Source: Pogona vitticeps (taxonomy: Eukaryota; Chordata; Lepidosauria; Squamata; Agamidae). From it: a stretch of 64,000 nucleotides of DNA. The stretch is taken from assembly GCF_051106095.1 (NCBI RefSeq), contig NC_135793.1, forward strand, positions 5,561,501 through 5,625,500, written 5' to 3'. The position numbers were made by a program, and so were the translations under genes. Positions 34,073 through 44,372 of the stretch are shown piece by piece (positions within the stretch are counted from its first letter, which is position 1; every line of letters starts with the position of its first letter). The notes beneath the pieces are model-generated. The model saw only the letters and a list, made by a program, of their open reading frames with translations, was not told the origin of the DNA and searched no databases.

Positions 34073-35679
34073 CTGCAGACAAGTTATCCTATGATTTGAC
34101 CCCAGGCCAGAGGGAAACTTAAGTCTCTTAATTCTAGAGATGATGATGGTTATTCAGTGGAGAAGGTGGCGCATGGTCAGGGTTTTGGAATAACGACTCA
34201 CCAGAAATGGAAGTGATGTAGTGATCCACTTGAGGGTACTGACTTATTTCAAAAGCATTTTAAATCAAAGAAGTCCAATTGGAAGGTCCATTGTCCAAAG
34301 TGGACAATTAGGTCACTAAAAAGTCATAGCTAAGACAAGCTGTCAATTTATCTCAATTTTTTTTTCAAGGAAAAATGATATAGAACATGGGATTAAGGTA
34401 AGTAGTTCAACCATTGGTCCAGCTATAATTTTTTGAGTTTTATTTACAATTTTGCCTGCTGTCCATTGTTTGGGTGACCGAGAAGGACTTTTCTCAGCTG
34501 GAGGGATTGTCTATCTGTCCAGCGCTACCCAAATGTTCCTTCCAGCTTTTGAAATTCAAAGAGAGGCCCGCCTCTCTACTGAGTTTTTTTCATGGGTTGG
34601 TGGCCGTTGTTTGTTGCTGTTGATCTGTCTGGTTGCTTGCTTGTATGTGTGCAGCGGAGAAAGAAATATACCCAAGCCACTGTAAGTAAATATACGTAGT
34701 TTTTTTAAAAAAATGTTTTCTCCTATAAATGTCTTAGAGTTAGTGAGACATGAAGTACTAGTAAATAAGAAAAGGAGTGGTCTCTGGGGAAATGAAGCTA
34801 TTCTTCTCTGTGGATCTGTGTACTTCTACTGCGTAACAAAAAGAAAATTTTACCAGCCATTGAAAACTTTGCAACAGTAATGCCCTTGGACTTTGCTGCA
34901 GAGTGTGAACAAACTGAGTGCAAAGTGGAAAATGAATCCCATTTTTTTTCTTTTATTTGGCAGTTTGGCTTCCAGCACAAAGGATCAAATTCAGAAATTG
35001 CCTTCAATGCAGGGCCAAGTTCCTTGAGATGTTGAACACTCACTAGGTGACTTGAGGTTCTTTCAGCTTGGCCTACCTCACAGGGTTGTCGTGAGACCAA
35101 AGTGGGTCAGAAGAGAGCCACACACCTTGACTCGAGCTCATACAGGTGGGGGGGGGGAAGAGAGAGACATAATGCTCTTTCTGTGCATAAACAGGAGATT
35201 GGCCGTTAAATTTAGGCAATGTCATCATTGTGGTGTTCCGGATTGGAACTGTTTTGTATAATATGAGAGCTTTATGTACATCAAGAGAGCCTTTTTTTAA
35301 AATCGGTCAACCCAAAATAAACTTACCGTGTCAGAAATAGAAAAAGCCACAGAACACCTGCAAAAGCTTTCGGCTTTTTATCTCTCTCCATACAGGAAGG
35401 TATGCCACATTATCACATTACAAAGGACACCGATCGCGGGCTTTCTCTGTCTCCCTTCCCCATCACAAGTTCTACTGAAGACAAGAAAAAAAGATGATTC
35501 TAGATGGAACAGGGCAGCATCTCTGGCTGGGGAACATACATGAGTGCTCAACCAGCTGGCTTTTCTTTTCTCCTGAACAGTGTGAACTTTTAGCATCATC
35601 TTCTCTAGCCAGTGCTGGATTGTTGTCTCCATTAGACTCATCTTCCCAGCGTGATTATCCCTTGTGGTTTTGTTCTGGC
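34073..35679. other. no gene seen; contains one half of an unclassified repeat pair
   Basis: The segment 34660-34870 shares several blocks with 39345-39500 (see findings). The 78-codon plus-strand frame at 34452-34685 has a hydrophobic stretch, but no splice or family support. Confidence 0.35.
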
Positions 35680-36112
35680 TGGAGAGCTCAGTGGTTCAGG
35701 CATCTGGCGGTGGAGTCAAAGGTTGGGAGTTCGATTCCCCGCTGGGCCTTCTGCAAGAAGAGCAGGGATGGGAACTTGAGTCACGGGACGTGCTATCAAG
35801 TTGGGCTTCAGTCACCCCCCTTTGGGGTTTCTCCCCTCCCCAATGACGGACTCAACTCAGAACCCACCCCCCCCCCAAGGAAATAAGCTTAGGAATTTGA
35901 TACCAAAGACTCAGACTTGGGATTAGGGACTCAAACCCAAAGACCTGCCAACATCCCTGGAGAAGAGCCATCCTGGGTAGCCTTGGGCAAGCTGCAGAGT
36001 CCCAACGTTGCCCCTAGAGGAAGGGAGGGATAAAGCACTTCTGAGTATTCTCTACACGGAAAACCCTGAAAAGGCTTTGACTTGACTTGTCAGCACATGA
36101 TTGTTATTTTGG
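35680..36112 (+). mobile_element. tRNA-derived SINE, long form, split by a short insertion
   Basis: The head (GAGCTCAGTGGTTCAGGCAT, GGGAGTTCGATTCCCCGCTG) ends near 35765. The body resumes near 35950 (GAAGAGCCATCCTGGGTAGC, AGCACTTCTGAGTATTCTCT, tail to 36112). About 185 bp of foreign sequence between them begins and ends in GGGATG / CATCCC and contains GACTCAGACTTGGGATTAGG. It is probably a small MITE that I cannot name. Confidence 0.65.
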
Positions 36113-36659
36113 TTCTGCCAGCTTCCCATCCCAATATCGTGTAGCGAGGAATTTTATTAGATAACACATTTGAGCATGGGACGGGCAATTGTGACTCAGG
36201 CCTTTAATGCCTCTGATCCAAATTTCTGCTGTACGGACACCACATTCTTGGCAAGCTCCTTAAATATCCCCGATGCCTCGCCGCTGTTGGCAGGCGTCTT
36301 TGTTTGTTCGCCTTGCTTGTCCGCAAAAAAAATTAGCTATCGGTTTCTGAAAAGGAGCGTGAGATGCGGGGCTGTTTCAATGCAATGCTGAGTTCAGGAA
36401 ATGTTTTGATGGGGTTATGAAACGATGCATTACAGAGGGCCGCTCAGGAAGTCCTGTGTGGGAGAGATTCAGAAAAGATAGGGAACAAGAAGTCGTGGCA
36501 GGCTTCTACTGTAGGGGTCAAAAAAAGGGGTTGAGAGCCATTCTGAGAGATGATATCAGCAGCCGTGGGTCCCTTTGTGTGGAGTTTGGGTTGCCACTTT
36601 CCTTTCCTGGCGAGGTGCCACAGATTTTAACTGGGACAAACCAAGACAAGATTAAATAT
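36113..36659. other. no gene seen
   Basis: Unassigned sequence. The 93-codon plus-strand frame at 36417-36698 has no recognisable content. Confidence 0.35.
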
Positions 36660-37205
36660 GTGGCGTGTGTTAGGTACGGTCAACTTTCACCTGACTAATG
36701 GTGACCCCAATCGTTTTCAAAGTATGTGGTATATTTAAGGAATGGCTAACCACCATGATGTGGTGGCACTGCGGATTAAACCGCAAAAGCCTCTGTGCTG
36801 CAGGGTCAAAAGACCAGCCGTCGTAAGATCGAATCCACGCGACGGAGTGAGCGCCCGTCGCTTGTCCCAGCTCCCGCCAACCTAGCAGTTCGAAAGCATG
36901 TAAAAATGCGAGTAGATAAATAGGGACCACCTCAGTGGGAAGGTCACGGCGTTCCGTGTCTAGTTGTGCTGGCCACGTGACCACGGATATTGTCTATGGA
37001 CAAATGCTGGCTCTACGGCTTGGAGACGGAGATGAGCACCGCCCCTTAGAGGTGGACACGACTGGACTAGATGTCAAGGGGAACTTTTACTTAACCATCC
37101 TCACCACTCCTATGATTTTCTGTGGCTAAGAGGAATTTGAACCCAGGCCTCATGATTTCCAAATGGTCGGTATTTTGGCTTCACCTCACTGGTTCTCTCA
37201 GACAC
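36660..37205 (-). mobile_element. tRNA-derived SINE (10133 family), split by a Sauria-type SINE
   Basis: Left part 36660-36752 (GGTGACCCCAATCGTTTTCA) and right part 37102-37205 (TTTGAACCCAGGCCTCATGA, then a tRNA-like complement) form one minus-strand SINE when the inner insert is set aside. Confidence 0.6.
36753..37101 (+). mobile_element. Sauria-type SINE, near full length, BovB-like 3' end
   Basis: The tRNA-like head is GGCACTGCGGATTAAACCGC. The body has CCAACCTAGCAGTTCGAAAG, GAGTAGATAAATAGGGACCA, GGCCACGTGACCACGGA and GGCTCTACGGCTTGGAGAC. The end GTGGACACGACTGGACTAGA shares the BovB LINE terminus. Flanking TAACCA-type bases suggest a short target duplication. It is inserted inside another SINE, so it is younger than that SINE. 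Confidence 0.8.
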
Positions 37206-37375
37206 ATGAACACGTGGTTCTGCCTTACTGGTAGTCTTAAGATTCGGTTGACTTAGCTAGAGGTAGACCCTACTTCTTGTTTGCTCATCTAGCATGGTAA
37301 GAAGAGACAAAGATACTGCTGTTGTGTATTGTCACTGCAATGGCTTTATTACAACCAAAGATCAATGTTAAGTAT

Positions 37376-37455
37376 AATAATCTTAGACCTGCAGAGCTGG
37401 AAGAGATTCTACGAATTATCAAGTCCAGCCCCTGTTAAGTAGGCCCAGTGGAGAT
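37376..37455 (-). mobile_element. tRNA-derived SINE, 3' fragment
   Basis: ATAATCTTAGACCTGCAGAG and ATTATCAAGTCCAGCCCC, the 3' part of the common SINE. The tRNA head is missing. Confidence 0.6.
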
Positions 37456-37885
37456 AATAAAATGCAGAAATAATGCAAGAAAAACAGATAATACAATACA
37501 GAACAGAACAAAAAAAATCATGTAATTTATATTTGTAAACACTGCCTCTTTAAAGTTTATATAATTGTTGTATGCTTCCCTTTGTTTGTCTGGTTAATGT
37601 CCTTTCCGATCAACCCTCCTCTCAGAGTTTGCCTACAGCAACACAGCAACACCATGAAAAAAAAAAAACAAGAAATGTCTAGCATGGGAGTGGAAATAGT
37701 GACGGATCCTGTGATATAAGGACTGAACAAGCTTTATTTGGCATAAATGTTCAGTGACTGAAGTCCAACTGCAGTGTTAGTCAAAAGAAACCTACTATAC
37801 AACTACCAGTATTTGAGGTATCAGCAAACTCTGCAGTCTTTAAAATATAATGCCGAAAGCCCCTGTTTAAATGCATAATGGAAAT

Positions 37886-38008
37886 CCAGGGTGGTGTGGT
37901 GAGTAGGATGATGGACTAGGACTCAGGAGGCCTGGGTTCAAATCCTCACTCAGCCATGGAAACTCACTGAGAGTGTGGAACGGGTAAAATCAATTCTTAA
38001 ATATCTCA
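37886..38008 (+). mobile_element. tRNA-derived SINE (10133 family)
   Basis: GTGGTGTGGTGAGTAGGATG and the B-box region GGGTTCAAATCCTCACTCAG, ending at the TA used by the MITE at 38013. Confidence 0.7.
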
Positions 38009-38012
38009 CTTA

Positions 38013-38439
38013 CAGTGGTGCCTCGCTAGACAGTTACCCCGCATAACAGTTTTTTCGCTAGACATTGACTTTTTGCGATCACTGTAGCGATTCGCAAAAC
38101 AGTGATTCCTATGGGGGAATTTCGCTGGACAATGTGTGGTCCCTGCTTCGCAAACCAATTTTCACTGGACAACGATTTTGACAGCTCCCTCCGCGCTTGC
38201 AAAAGGGGTGTTTTCGGGACCTAAGCTTCACAAGACAGCTATTTAAACAGCTGATCGATGGTTTGCAAAGTGGCTTTCCTATGGCCGATCTTCGCTAGAT
38301 AACGATGTTTCTTCCCCATTGGAACGCATTAAACAGGTTTCAATGCATTCCAATAGGGGAATGCTTTTCACTAGATGATGATTTCACTTAACAGCAATTT
38401 CAGTGGAACGGATTATCATTGTCTAGCGAGGCACCACTG
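38013..38439. mobile_element. 427-bp pogo/Tigger-like MITE, copy 1
   Basis: Terminal inverted repeats begin CAGTGGTGCCTCGCTAGAC at both ends, flanked by TA duplications (38011-38012, 38440-38441). The interior is rich in TTCGCTAGA-like blocks, pairs with itself over much of its length, and has no coding sequence. The CAGTGGTGCCTC termini and TA target suggest the pogo/Tigger branch of Tc1/mariner; this is an inference from the termini only. Confidence 0.85.
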
Positions 38440-38448
38440 TACTTTGAG

Positions 38449-38632
38449 TACTCAGAAGTGCTTTACCCTTCCCTTCCTCTCGGGGCACTCTTAAGACTGT
38501 GCAGCTTGTCCAAGGCTACACAGGCTGGGTCTACTTACAAGAGGCACAGAGAGGAATCGAACTCTGAACCTCTGACTCTGCAGCTAGAAACATAACTCAC
38601 TGACGTACACAGCCAACTATATGTACATTTGA
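38449..38632 (-). mobile_element. tRNA-derived SINE, long form
   Basis: ACTCAGAAGTGCTTTACCCT, GCTACACAGGCTGG and GAGGAATCGAACTCTGAACC in order. It starts 8 bp after the MITE. Confidence 0.7.
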
Positions 38633-40139
38633 ATTAAAACAAGCTCATCTTCTCAAATAAAAAGCACCACATTTGTTAAACCGAAGAGGCCCGTTGACGA
38701 TTCCAAGTAGGCAGCCAAATTTGTTGGTTCTGTTGTGAGGGACAACACACTAAAACGGACGGCCACTCTGGAAATTTTCATAATAAGTGTTGTTCAAACC
38801 GAAGGGCGACTGTCAAAATTCCTGCAAAAGTGAAAGTGGCTTTGAACAGAGAAAGTTCTTCCTGAGAAGCAGATAATTTCTGCTGAGTTGTCAGGCTGCA
38901 CTAGAAAAACAACAACACACACCCAGTTTCACGGTTCAGAGATAAGTTGAGAATGTTTTGAAGCAGTGCTGGAGAAATGAACGTACTGGTTTGTAGGCTG
39001 GCAGAGGGATCTGCTAAAGTAGATCCGTCTGTTGACACCAATGACTTCGTTAGTCCTCCCATGTAAACAACAGGATCCAGAAAGGTCACTGGCCACTCAA
39101 GTCTCAAAAGGTCTGCCCGGCAGCCATTTGCAACCTTTTTAGGGCGATGGCCACAAACGCAATAGGAAGGAAATGTAGGACGAATCAGAATTGTATAAAT
39201 CGGGTAACAAACTTTATAAGGTGGTTTGTGAAGAAGTGTTTCCAGGCTGTGGCTGCTTTCATATGTTCCAGGATCCCCCCAACCAGCCGTAGGGCCCCTA
39301 CTGAGAATGGCTGAGGGATGAAAGAGAGTCGCATCCAGTAGTCTGTAATTTCAAGCAACTGTAAGTAAAGGGAGAGCTTTTCTTCTCTATTGTCAGAATA
39401 AATTGAGATTGTAAATGCCAGTTAATGAGAAAAGGATGGACTCTGGGAAATGTGTAGCTAATTTCCTCTGTGAGTCTTTTATTGCATCTGAAAAGAGTAT
39501 GTTACCAGTAAGTCAATACTCTGTAACAGGTAGACTCACGCAATGGGGAATTATGATATTTGTAGTCCAAAAAAAAATTCCAGAATCCCACCCCCAAGAG
39601 ATAGAGTGATGGATCTCATGCCACCTTGGAAGTAATGCGCATGTGGAAGTACACATTTTTTGCTGAAGTGTTGTTTGTGGTCAAGACAAAGTTGCCTCAA
39701 CAAGATACACCAGTCAAGGACCCAGAAGAAGCATCACTAACCACTATTATCCTGCTGTGCTTTGCACCGTTCAAAATGTCTCTGCTCTCTTTTCCCTTTT
39801 GTGACGTTAAATTCGCAGACACACAAACAACCCATCCTAGGCTTCTGCTTTTTAATGGTCAACAAAACAAGGGAGGCGCCATTGTGGCTTTAGATTTTGT
39901 GCAGAAATGTGCAACCATGAGTCTGAGGGTATGCAGGAATATAATTTCCTTGTTAATAAAAGGAAATAACACATTGGCTGAAATCCTGTCCATGCAGCTG
40001 CACTGATGAAAGCTGATGACAGCATCCACAATGGTGGGTTTTCCAGAAACGAAACATTTCTGATTTATCTGCCAAAGGTCCTGGTGGGTAGAGGGAGAGC
40101 CATTCTGGCTGCGGACCAGAAAGGGGAAGTATTTTGTTG
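38633..40139. other. no gene seen; contains the second half of an unclassified repeat pair
   Basis: 39345-39500 matches 34660-34870 in several blocks. The remainder is unassigned; the plus-strand frame at 39626-40006 shows no known domain. Confidence 0.35.
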
Positions 40140-40530
40140 CTTGTTGTAGTCTGTCGTCAAGTCGCTTCTGATTTATGGCAACTCTATGAATGAACAATCT
40201 CCAAAACGCATTGTCCTCAGCAGCCTTGCTCAGATCTTGTAGATTCAATCCTGTGGCTTCCTTTAGGGACTCATTCCGTCTCATATTGGGTCCTCCTCTT
40301 TTCCTGCTGCCTTCCACCTTTCCCAGCATTATTGTCTTGTCCAGAGAATCCTGCCTTCTCGGGATGTGCCCAAAGTAGGTCAGCCCCACTGTCCACATTT
40401 TTGCCTCCAAAGACAGTTCAGGCTTGATTTGATCTAAGACCGACTTGTTTGTTTTTCTGGGGTATCTACAAAGCTCTCCTCCAGCACCACATTTCAAACA
40501 AATCCGTTGTTTTCTTGTCAGCTCTCGCAC
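40140..40530 (-). mobile_element. RTE-type LINE fragment, second family
   Basis: The minus strand reads TNKSVLDQIKPELSLEAKM, then TYFGHIPRRQDSLDKTIMLG, KVEGSRKRGGPNMR, GLNLQDLSKAAEDNAFW and IHRVA. This is the best of the three copies of this family in the window. 5'-truncated. Confidence 0.85.
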
Positions 40531-41127
40531 CCATACCTGATGATCAGAAATACAACAATGTGGATGGTCTTGGTCTCCAGTGACACATCCTTACACATGA
40601 TGACCTTCTCCAGTGGCACACCCTTCCTGCTGATGATATTTTCTCATTCTTTAAATTAGTCTTTAAAGGCCTAAAATTGCTGCTACTGAAATAATGCTAC
40701 CAGCAGTGGGGCTTTTCAGTAATAAAAGACTCCCCACTCACCCCTAAATTCTCCAGTTCCTCTGTGGCTTCATCTGCCTTATGTACTGCAAGTTCCTTTG
40801 CTGGATTTTGGCCAAACCATGAGCATCAGCTTCATTGAGTAGAGCAATAGCAAGACAACAGTCTCTTCAAGACACTGGAAATAAATCTCTCTCATACATT
40901 CTGTCACACACTCACTCTCTCACACACAACCATATGCACTTATTTTGTCCCATCCACTCGCTCCTGGTCAAACAGGTTTTGCAGATTTTGGAAATGATAC
41001 AAAAACGTGCCGAACCTGTTTGTTGGGACAATTTCATTTCTGCGCCACAATCTCACTTCCAAAATACCTTCCTGCCATAAACCAAAAAGGAAAAACACAA
41101 CACAGCCCTGCAGTTCTAAGATTATTA
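40531..41127. other. no gene seen
   Basis: Short CACA/CTCA-rich stretch at 40895-40930; otherwise unassigned. Confidence 0.35.
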
Positions 41128-41554
41128 CAGTGGTGCCTCGCTAGATGATGATAATCCGTTCCACTGAAATCGCTGTTTAGCGAAATCATTGTCTAGCGAA
41201 AAGCATTTCCCCATTGGAATGCATTGAAACGTGTTTAATGTGTTCCAATGAGGAAGAATCGTCGTTGTCTAGTGAAAATCGGCCATAGGAAAGCCGCTTT
41301 GCAATCTGCCAATCAGCTGTTTAAATCGCTGTCTTGCAAAGCTTAGGTTCCGAAAACACCTATTTTGCGAGTGTGGAGGGAGTGGTCAAAATTGTTGTCT
41401 AGCGAAAATTGGTTTGCGAAGCAGGGACCAAATATTGTCCAGCGAAATTCCCCCATAGAAACCACCATTTTGTGAATCGCTATAGCGATTGCAAAAAGTC
41501 AATGTCTAGCGAAAAAACTGTCATGTGGGGTAACTGTCTAGCGAGGCACCACTG
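41128..41554. mobile_element. 427-bp pogo/Tigger-like MITE, copy 2 (inverted relative to copy 1)
   Basis: CAGTGGTGCCTCGCTAGAT at the left and GTCTAGCGAGGCACCACTG at the right, with TA at 41126-41127 and 41555-41556. The order of internal blocks is the reverse of copy 1 and the length is the same. Confidence 0.88.
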
Positions 41555-41929
41555 TATTATCATAATTCTAAATGTCTCCATCCTAAAATTATCTGAATGC
41601 ACCACCTTGTGGCAAAATGGGAGAAAACATCTGTACATGTATTTATAGATAAGAATACGAAACCCCCTTTTCAAGTTGGTTTTGTTTTTCCAACCCCCAC
41701 CAACATTTTCAGCACATCCTTGTGTCCTGTTTGGGTTTTAAGACTTTGTACCTCCATCCTGAGCTGAAATCCACGGGCGTTTTAGTGCATTTTGTTTCCC
41801 TTGTTTGATCCTTTTTCCTAAAACGTATGCCATCTGGCTCCCCTCCAAGGAAAGCGTGTTTTTCTACATTTTGCGAATTCAATGTTTACATTTAAAAATA
41901 TGGGGACTATGTTGCAAATGTAGGAACCA

Positions 41930-41998
41930 CTCTTTTATCTGTTGTGAGCTATCTTGGGTCCCCTAAGCCTAAGGGGAGAAAGGTGGCATATAAATAAT
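41930..41998 (+). mobile_element. CR1/L2-group LINE 3' tip
   Basis: TTGTGAGCTATCTTGGGTCC ... GGAGAAAGGTGGCATATAAA, the standard tip of these LINEs, directly followed by a Sauria-type SINE. Confidence 0.6.
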
Positions 41999-42000
41999 AT

Positions 42001-42235
42001 GCTCCTGCCAACCTAGCAGTTCAAAAGCATGTAAAAAGGGGAGTAGATAAATAGGTACCACTACGGTGGGAAGGTCACGGCGTTCCATGTCTAGTCGCGC
42101 TGGCCATGTGACCACGGAAACTGTCTACGGACAAACGCTGGCTCTATGGCTTGGAAACAGGGATGAGCATCACCCTGTAGAGTCGGGCACAACTAGACAA
42201 ATTGTCAAGCGGAACCTTTACCTTTCTTTAAAATC
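42001..42235 (+). mobile_element. Sauria-type SINE, 5'-truncated
   Basis: CCAACCTAGCAGTTCAAAAG, GAGTAGATAAATAGGTACCA, GGCCATGTGACCACGGAAAC and GAGTCGGGCACAACTAGACA, collinear with 36870-37101. The tRNA head is missing. Confidence 0.8.
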
Positions 42236-42572
42236 TAGTGGTGGGCAACTGTCTGAAGGCAGTTTTTGTGACACCTAAAACCTAATAGCTAAAGAACAAA
42301 CCTGCATTTTTTTTTCACTTTTTCTGTCCCCGCAAGGCTTTGCAATCAAATCTGTGCAGAACCCTGAACCTAGAAGACTTTACCTGGAAATGAACTTCCA
42401 GTAAGATCTGATTTTCCTGTCTTTTTCTCGATTTCAGGACTGGTGTGAACTTCCCGCTTGGCCCTTTGTGGGTGGTGGTGGGGTCATCTGGACCTCCAAA
42501 GCTGTCCGCTTCTGTTCTGATCAACGCATGAGATTTTAGGGAATTCTTGACCTTAAAAGTCTTCCTCTTCTC

Positions 42573-42847
42573 TAGAGATGGGCACGAACCAGGAAAAAAA
42601 TGGTGGTTCGTGGTTAATCACGAATCACCACGAATCAATTTAAAAAAATCAACTGGTTCACGGTTTGGATTTTGGTTCCTGCTGTCATGCCGCCATCGTG
42701 TCACCACTGCTCAGAGGGAAAAAATATTCAGCACTTTGTTTCGTTTTGGCAAAACACGATCCCCGAACTGGTTCACAAACCCAACCACGAACCAGCTCGA
42801 TTCGTCGGTTTTTCCGATTCATAATTCTGGTTCATGCCCAATGTCTG
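42573..42847. mobile_element. 275-bp hAT-type MITE with GGGCACGAACC termini
   Basis: The left end TAGAGATGGGCACGAACC and the right-end complement CAGACATTGGGCATGAACC pair. A perfect 8-bp duplication CTCTTCTC flanks it (42565-42572 and 42848-42855). The interior has GGTTCGTGG and CGAATCACC motifs and no coding frame. Confidence 0.82.
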
Positions 42848-42855
42848 CTCTTCTC

Positions 42856-43679
42856 ACAATGTTATCAAAGCACAGTCTTGTTCTGCATTCCTTTCATGCG
42901 TGTTGCAGGTTCACCTTCCAGACATCCACCTACATCTTTCTTTGGTGGTTCCTGGAAGAAGGGGACTGACAAGTCCAGGAAGCAATGGGGGTTTTATTTA
43001 GGTAAGCAGGGAGAAGTATCACCACTAGGAAACAATTATCATATTGAAATATCATGTCCTCTGTTTGCCTTTTCATTTCCCTCTCATGCGATATTGAGTT
43101 ACTAATTAAGGCAGCATGCAGCCGTAGTGAAGGGGAGCTAAGTTGCACCCTGAAAAATCTTTACAAGAAATGCTGAATTTGAGGCTCTGATGCACTGGAG
43201 TGAGCCCTCCTATGCATCCTTCTGAGTCTCATGGAATCCTGCAACTCCAGCAGTGCAGGGTTCGTTCCACTCAATGGAGAAATGGGGCAGGAATGGCAGA
43301 GAGATAAGAGGCCTGTTTGTGGGCTTTCACTCCCATCATTTGGCTTGGGGGGTTCTCATTGACGTATGGGGTCAGAAGTCAAGAAATTATAAAAGTCCCA
43401 TCCTGATAAACAAGTAAACCCGGCAACTGAAGGGGACCATTAAAAGAAGCAACATGTTGAAGCCCTCTGCTGTGTTGGAAAGAATAAAATAATTTAAAAA
43501 GCACTTTAGGAAAAGCAAGACAGGTAACAATGCTAGGGACAAGCATGCGTAGCGCTGTTGCTAATGAAACAGTCAGATTAAAGCTGAAGGACATTCAACT
43601 GCTGATGTGCACGGAGGCAATAAGAATTCTGCCCAACGCTGAATGACACATACAGTTCGAACATGGAATGTGAGAAGTA
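42856..43679. other. no gene seen
   Basis: Unassigned sequence between two MITEs; no exon structure. Confidence 0.35.
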
Positions 43680-44105
43680 CAGTGGTGCCCCACATGACGA
43701 CGATAATCCGTTCTGTCAAAATCGCTGTACAGCAAAATCATCGTCATGCGAAGAAAAACTGCATTGGAATGCATTGAAAACCGGTTAAAGCATTCCAGTG
43801 GGGAAATACCTCATCAGCCAGCGAAGATCGCCCATAGAGAACCGCCGATCAGCTGTTTAGAAACACTGTTTTGCGAAGCTTCTGTCCAGAAAACAGCCAT
43901 TTTGCGAAGGGAGGGAAGCCATTTTACGGAGCTGAAAAAATCATCGTATTGCGAACAAACGGTTCGCGAAGCAGGGACCTAATCAACATAAAGCGAAAAA
44001 ACCCCACAGGAACCATCATTTTGCAATCGCTATAGCGATCGCAAAAAAGTCATTGTTGAGCGACTTTGTTGTCATGCGGGGTCGTTGTAATGCGAGGCAC
44101 CACTG
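43680..44105. mobile_element. 427-bp pogo/Tigger-like MITE, copy 3 (diverged)
   Basis: CAGTGGTGCCCCACATGACG at the left and ATGCGAGGCACCACTG at the right, with TA at 43678-43679 and 44106-44107. It has the same orientation as copy 2 (AATCCGTTC near the left end). Interior blocks carry 'catgcg' where the other copies have 'tctagcg', so it belongs to a different subfamily. Confidence 0.85.
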
Positions 44106-44131
44106 TATGAATCATGGTAAATTCATATGAC

Positions 44132-44372
44132 GCTTAGCCATTGTACTACTTGTACTACTGTGATCACAAGCTGGGGTTCAATCCCAGGTAGCCTGCTCAA
44201 GGTTGACTCAGCCTTCTTTCTTTCTGAGGTTGGTAAAATGAGTACCCAGCTCGCTGGGGGGGGGGCAATGTGTAGCCTGCATAATTAACTTGTAAAAACC
44301 ACCCAGAGAGTGCTTGAAGCGCTATGGGGTGGCATATAAGCAGCACGCTTTGCTTTTGCTTTTTTTGCTTTG
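44132..44372 (+). mobile_element. tRNA-headed SINE with L2-like tail
   Basis: GGGGTTCAATCCCAGGTAGC, CTCAAGGTTGACTCAGCCTT, GGTTGGTAAAATGAGTACC and ATATAAGCAGCACGCTTTGC, then a repeated TTTGCTTTTG end. Collinear with 21155-21398. Confidence 0.8.

Noticed and set aside
34452-34685. 78-codon frame with a hydrophobic stretch, as a possible membrane or envelope-type protein
   Set aside because: A single short hydrophobic run with no family motif or neighbouring genes; not enough to call anything.
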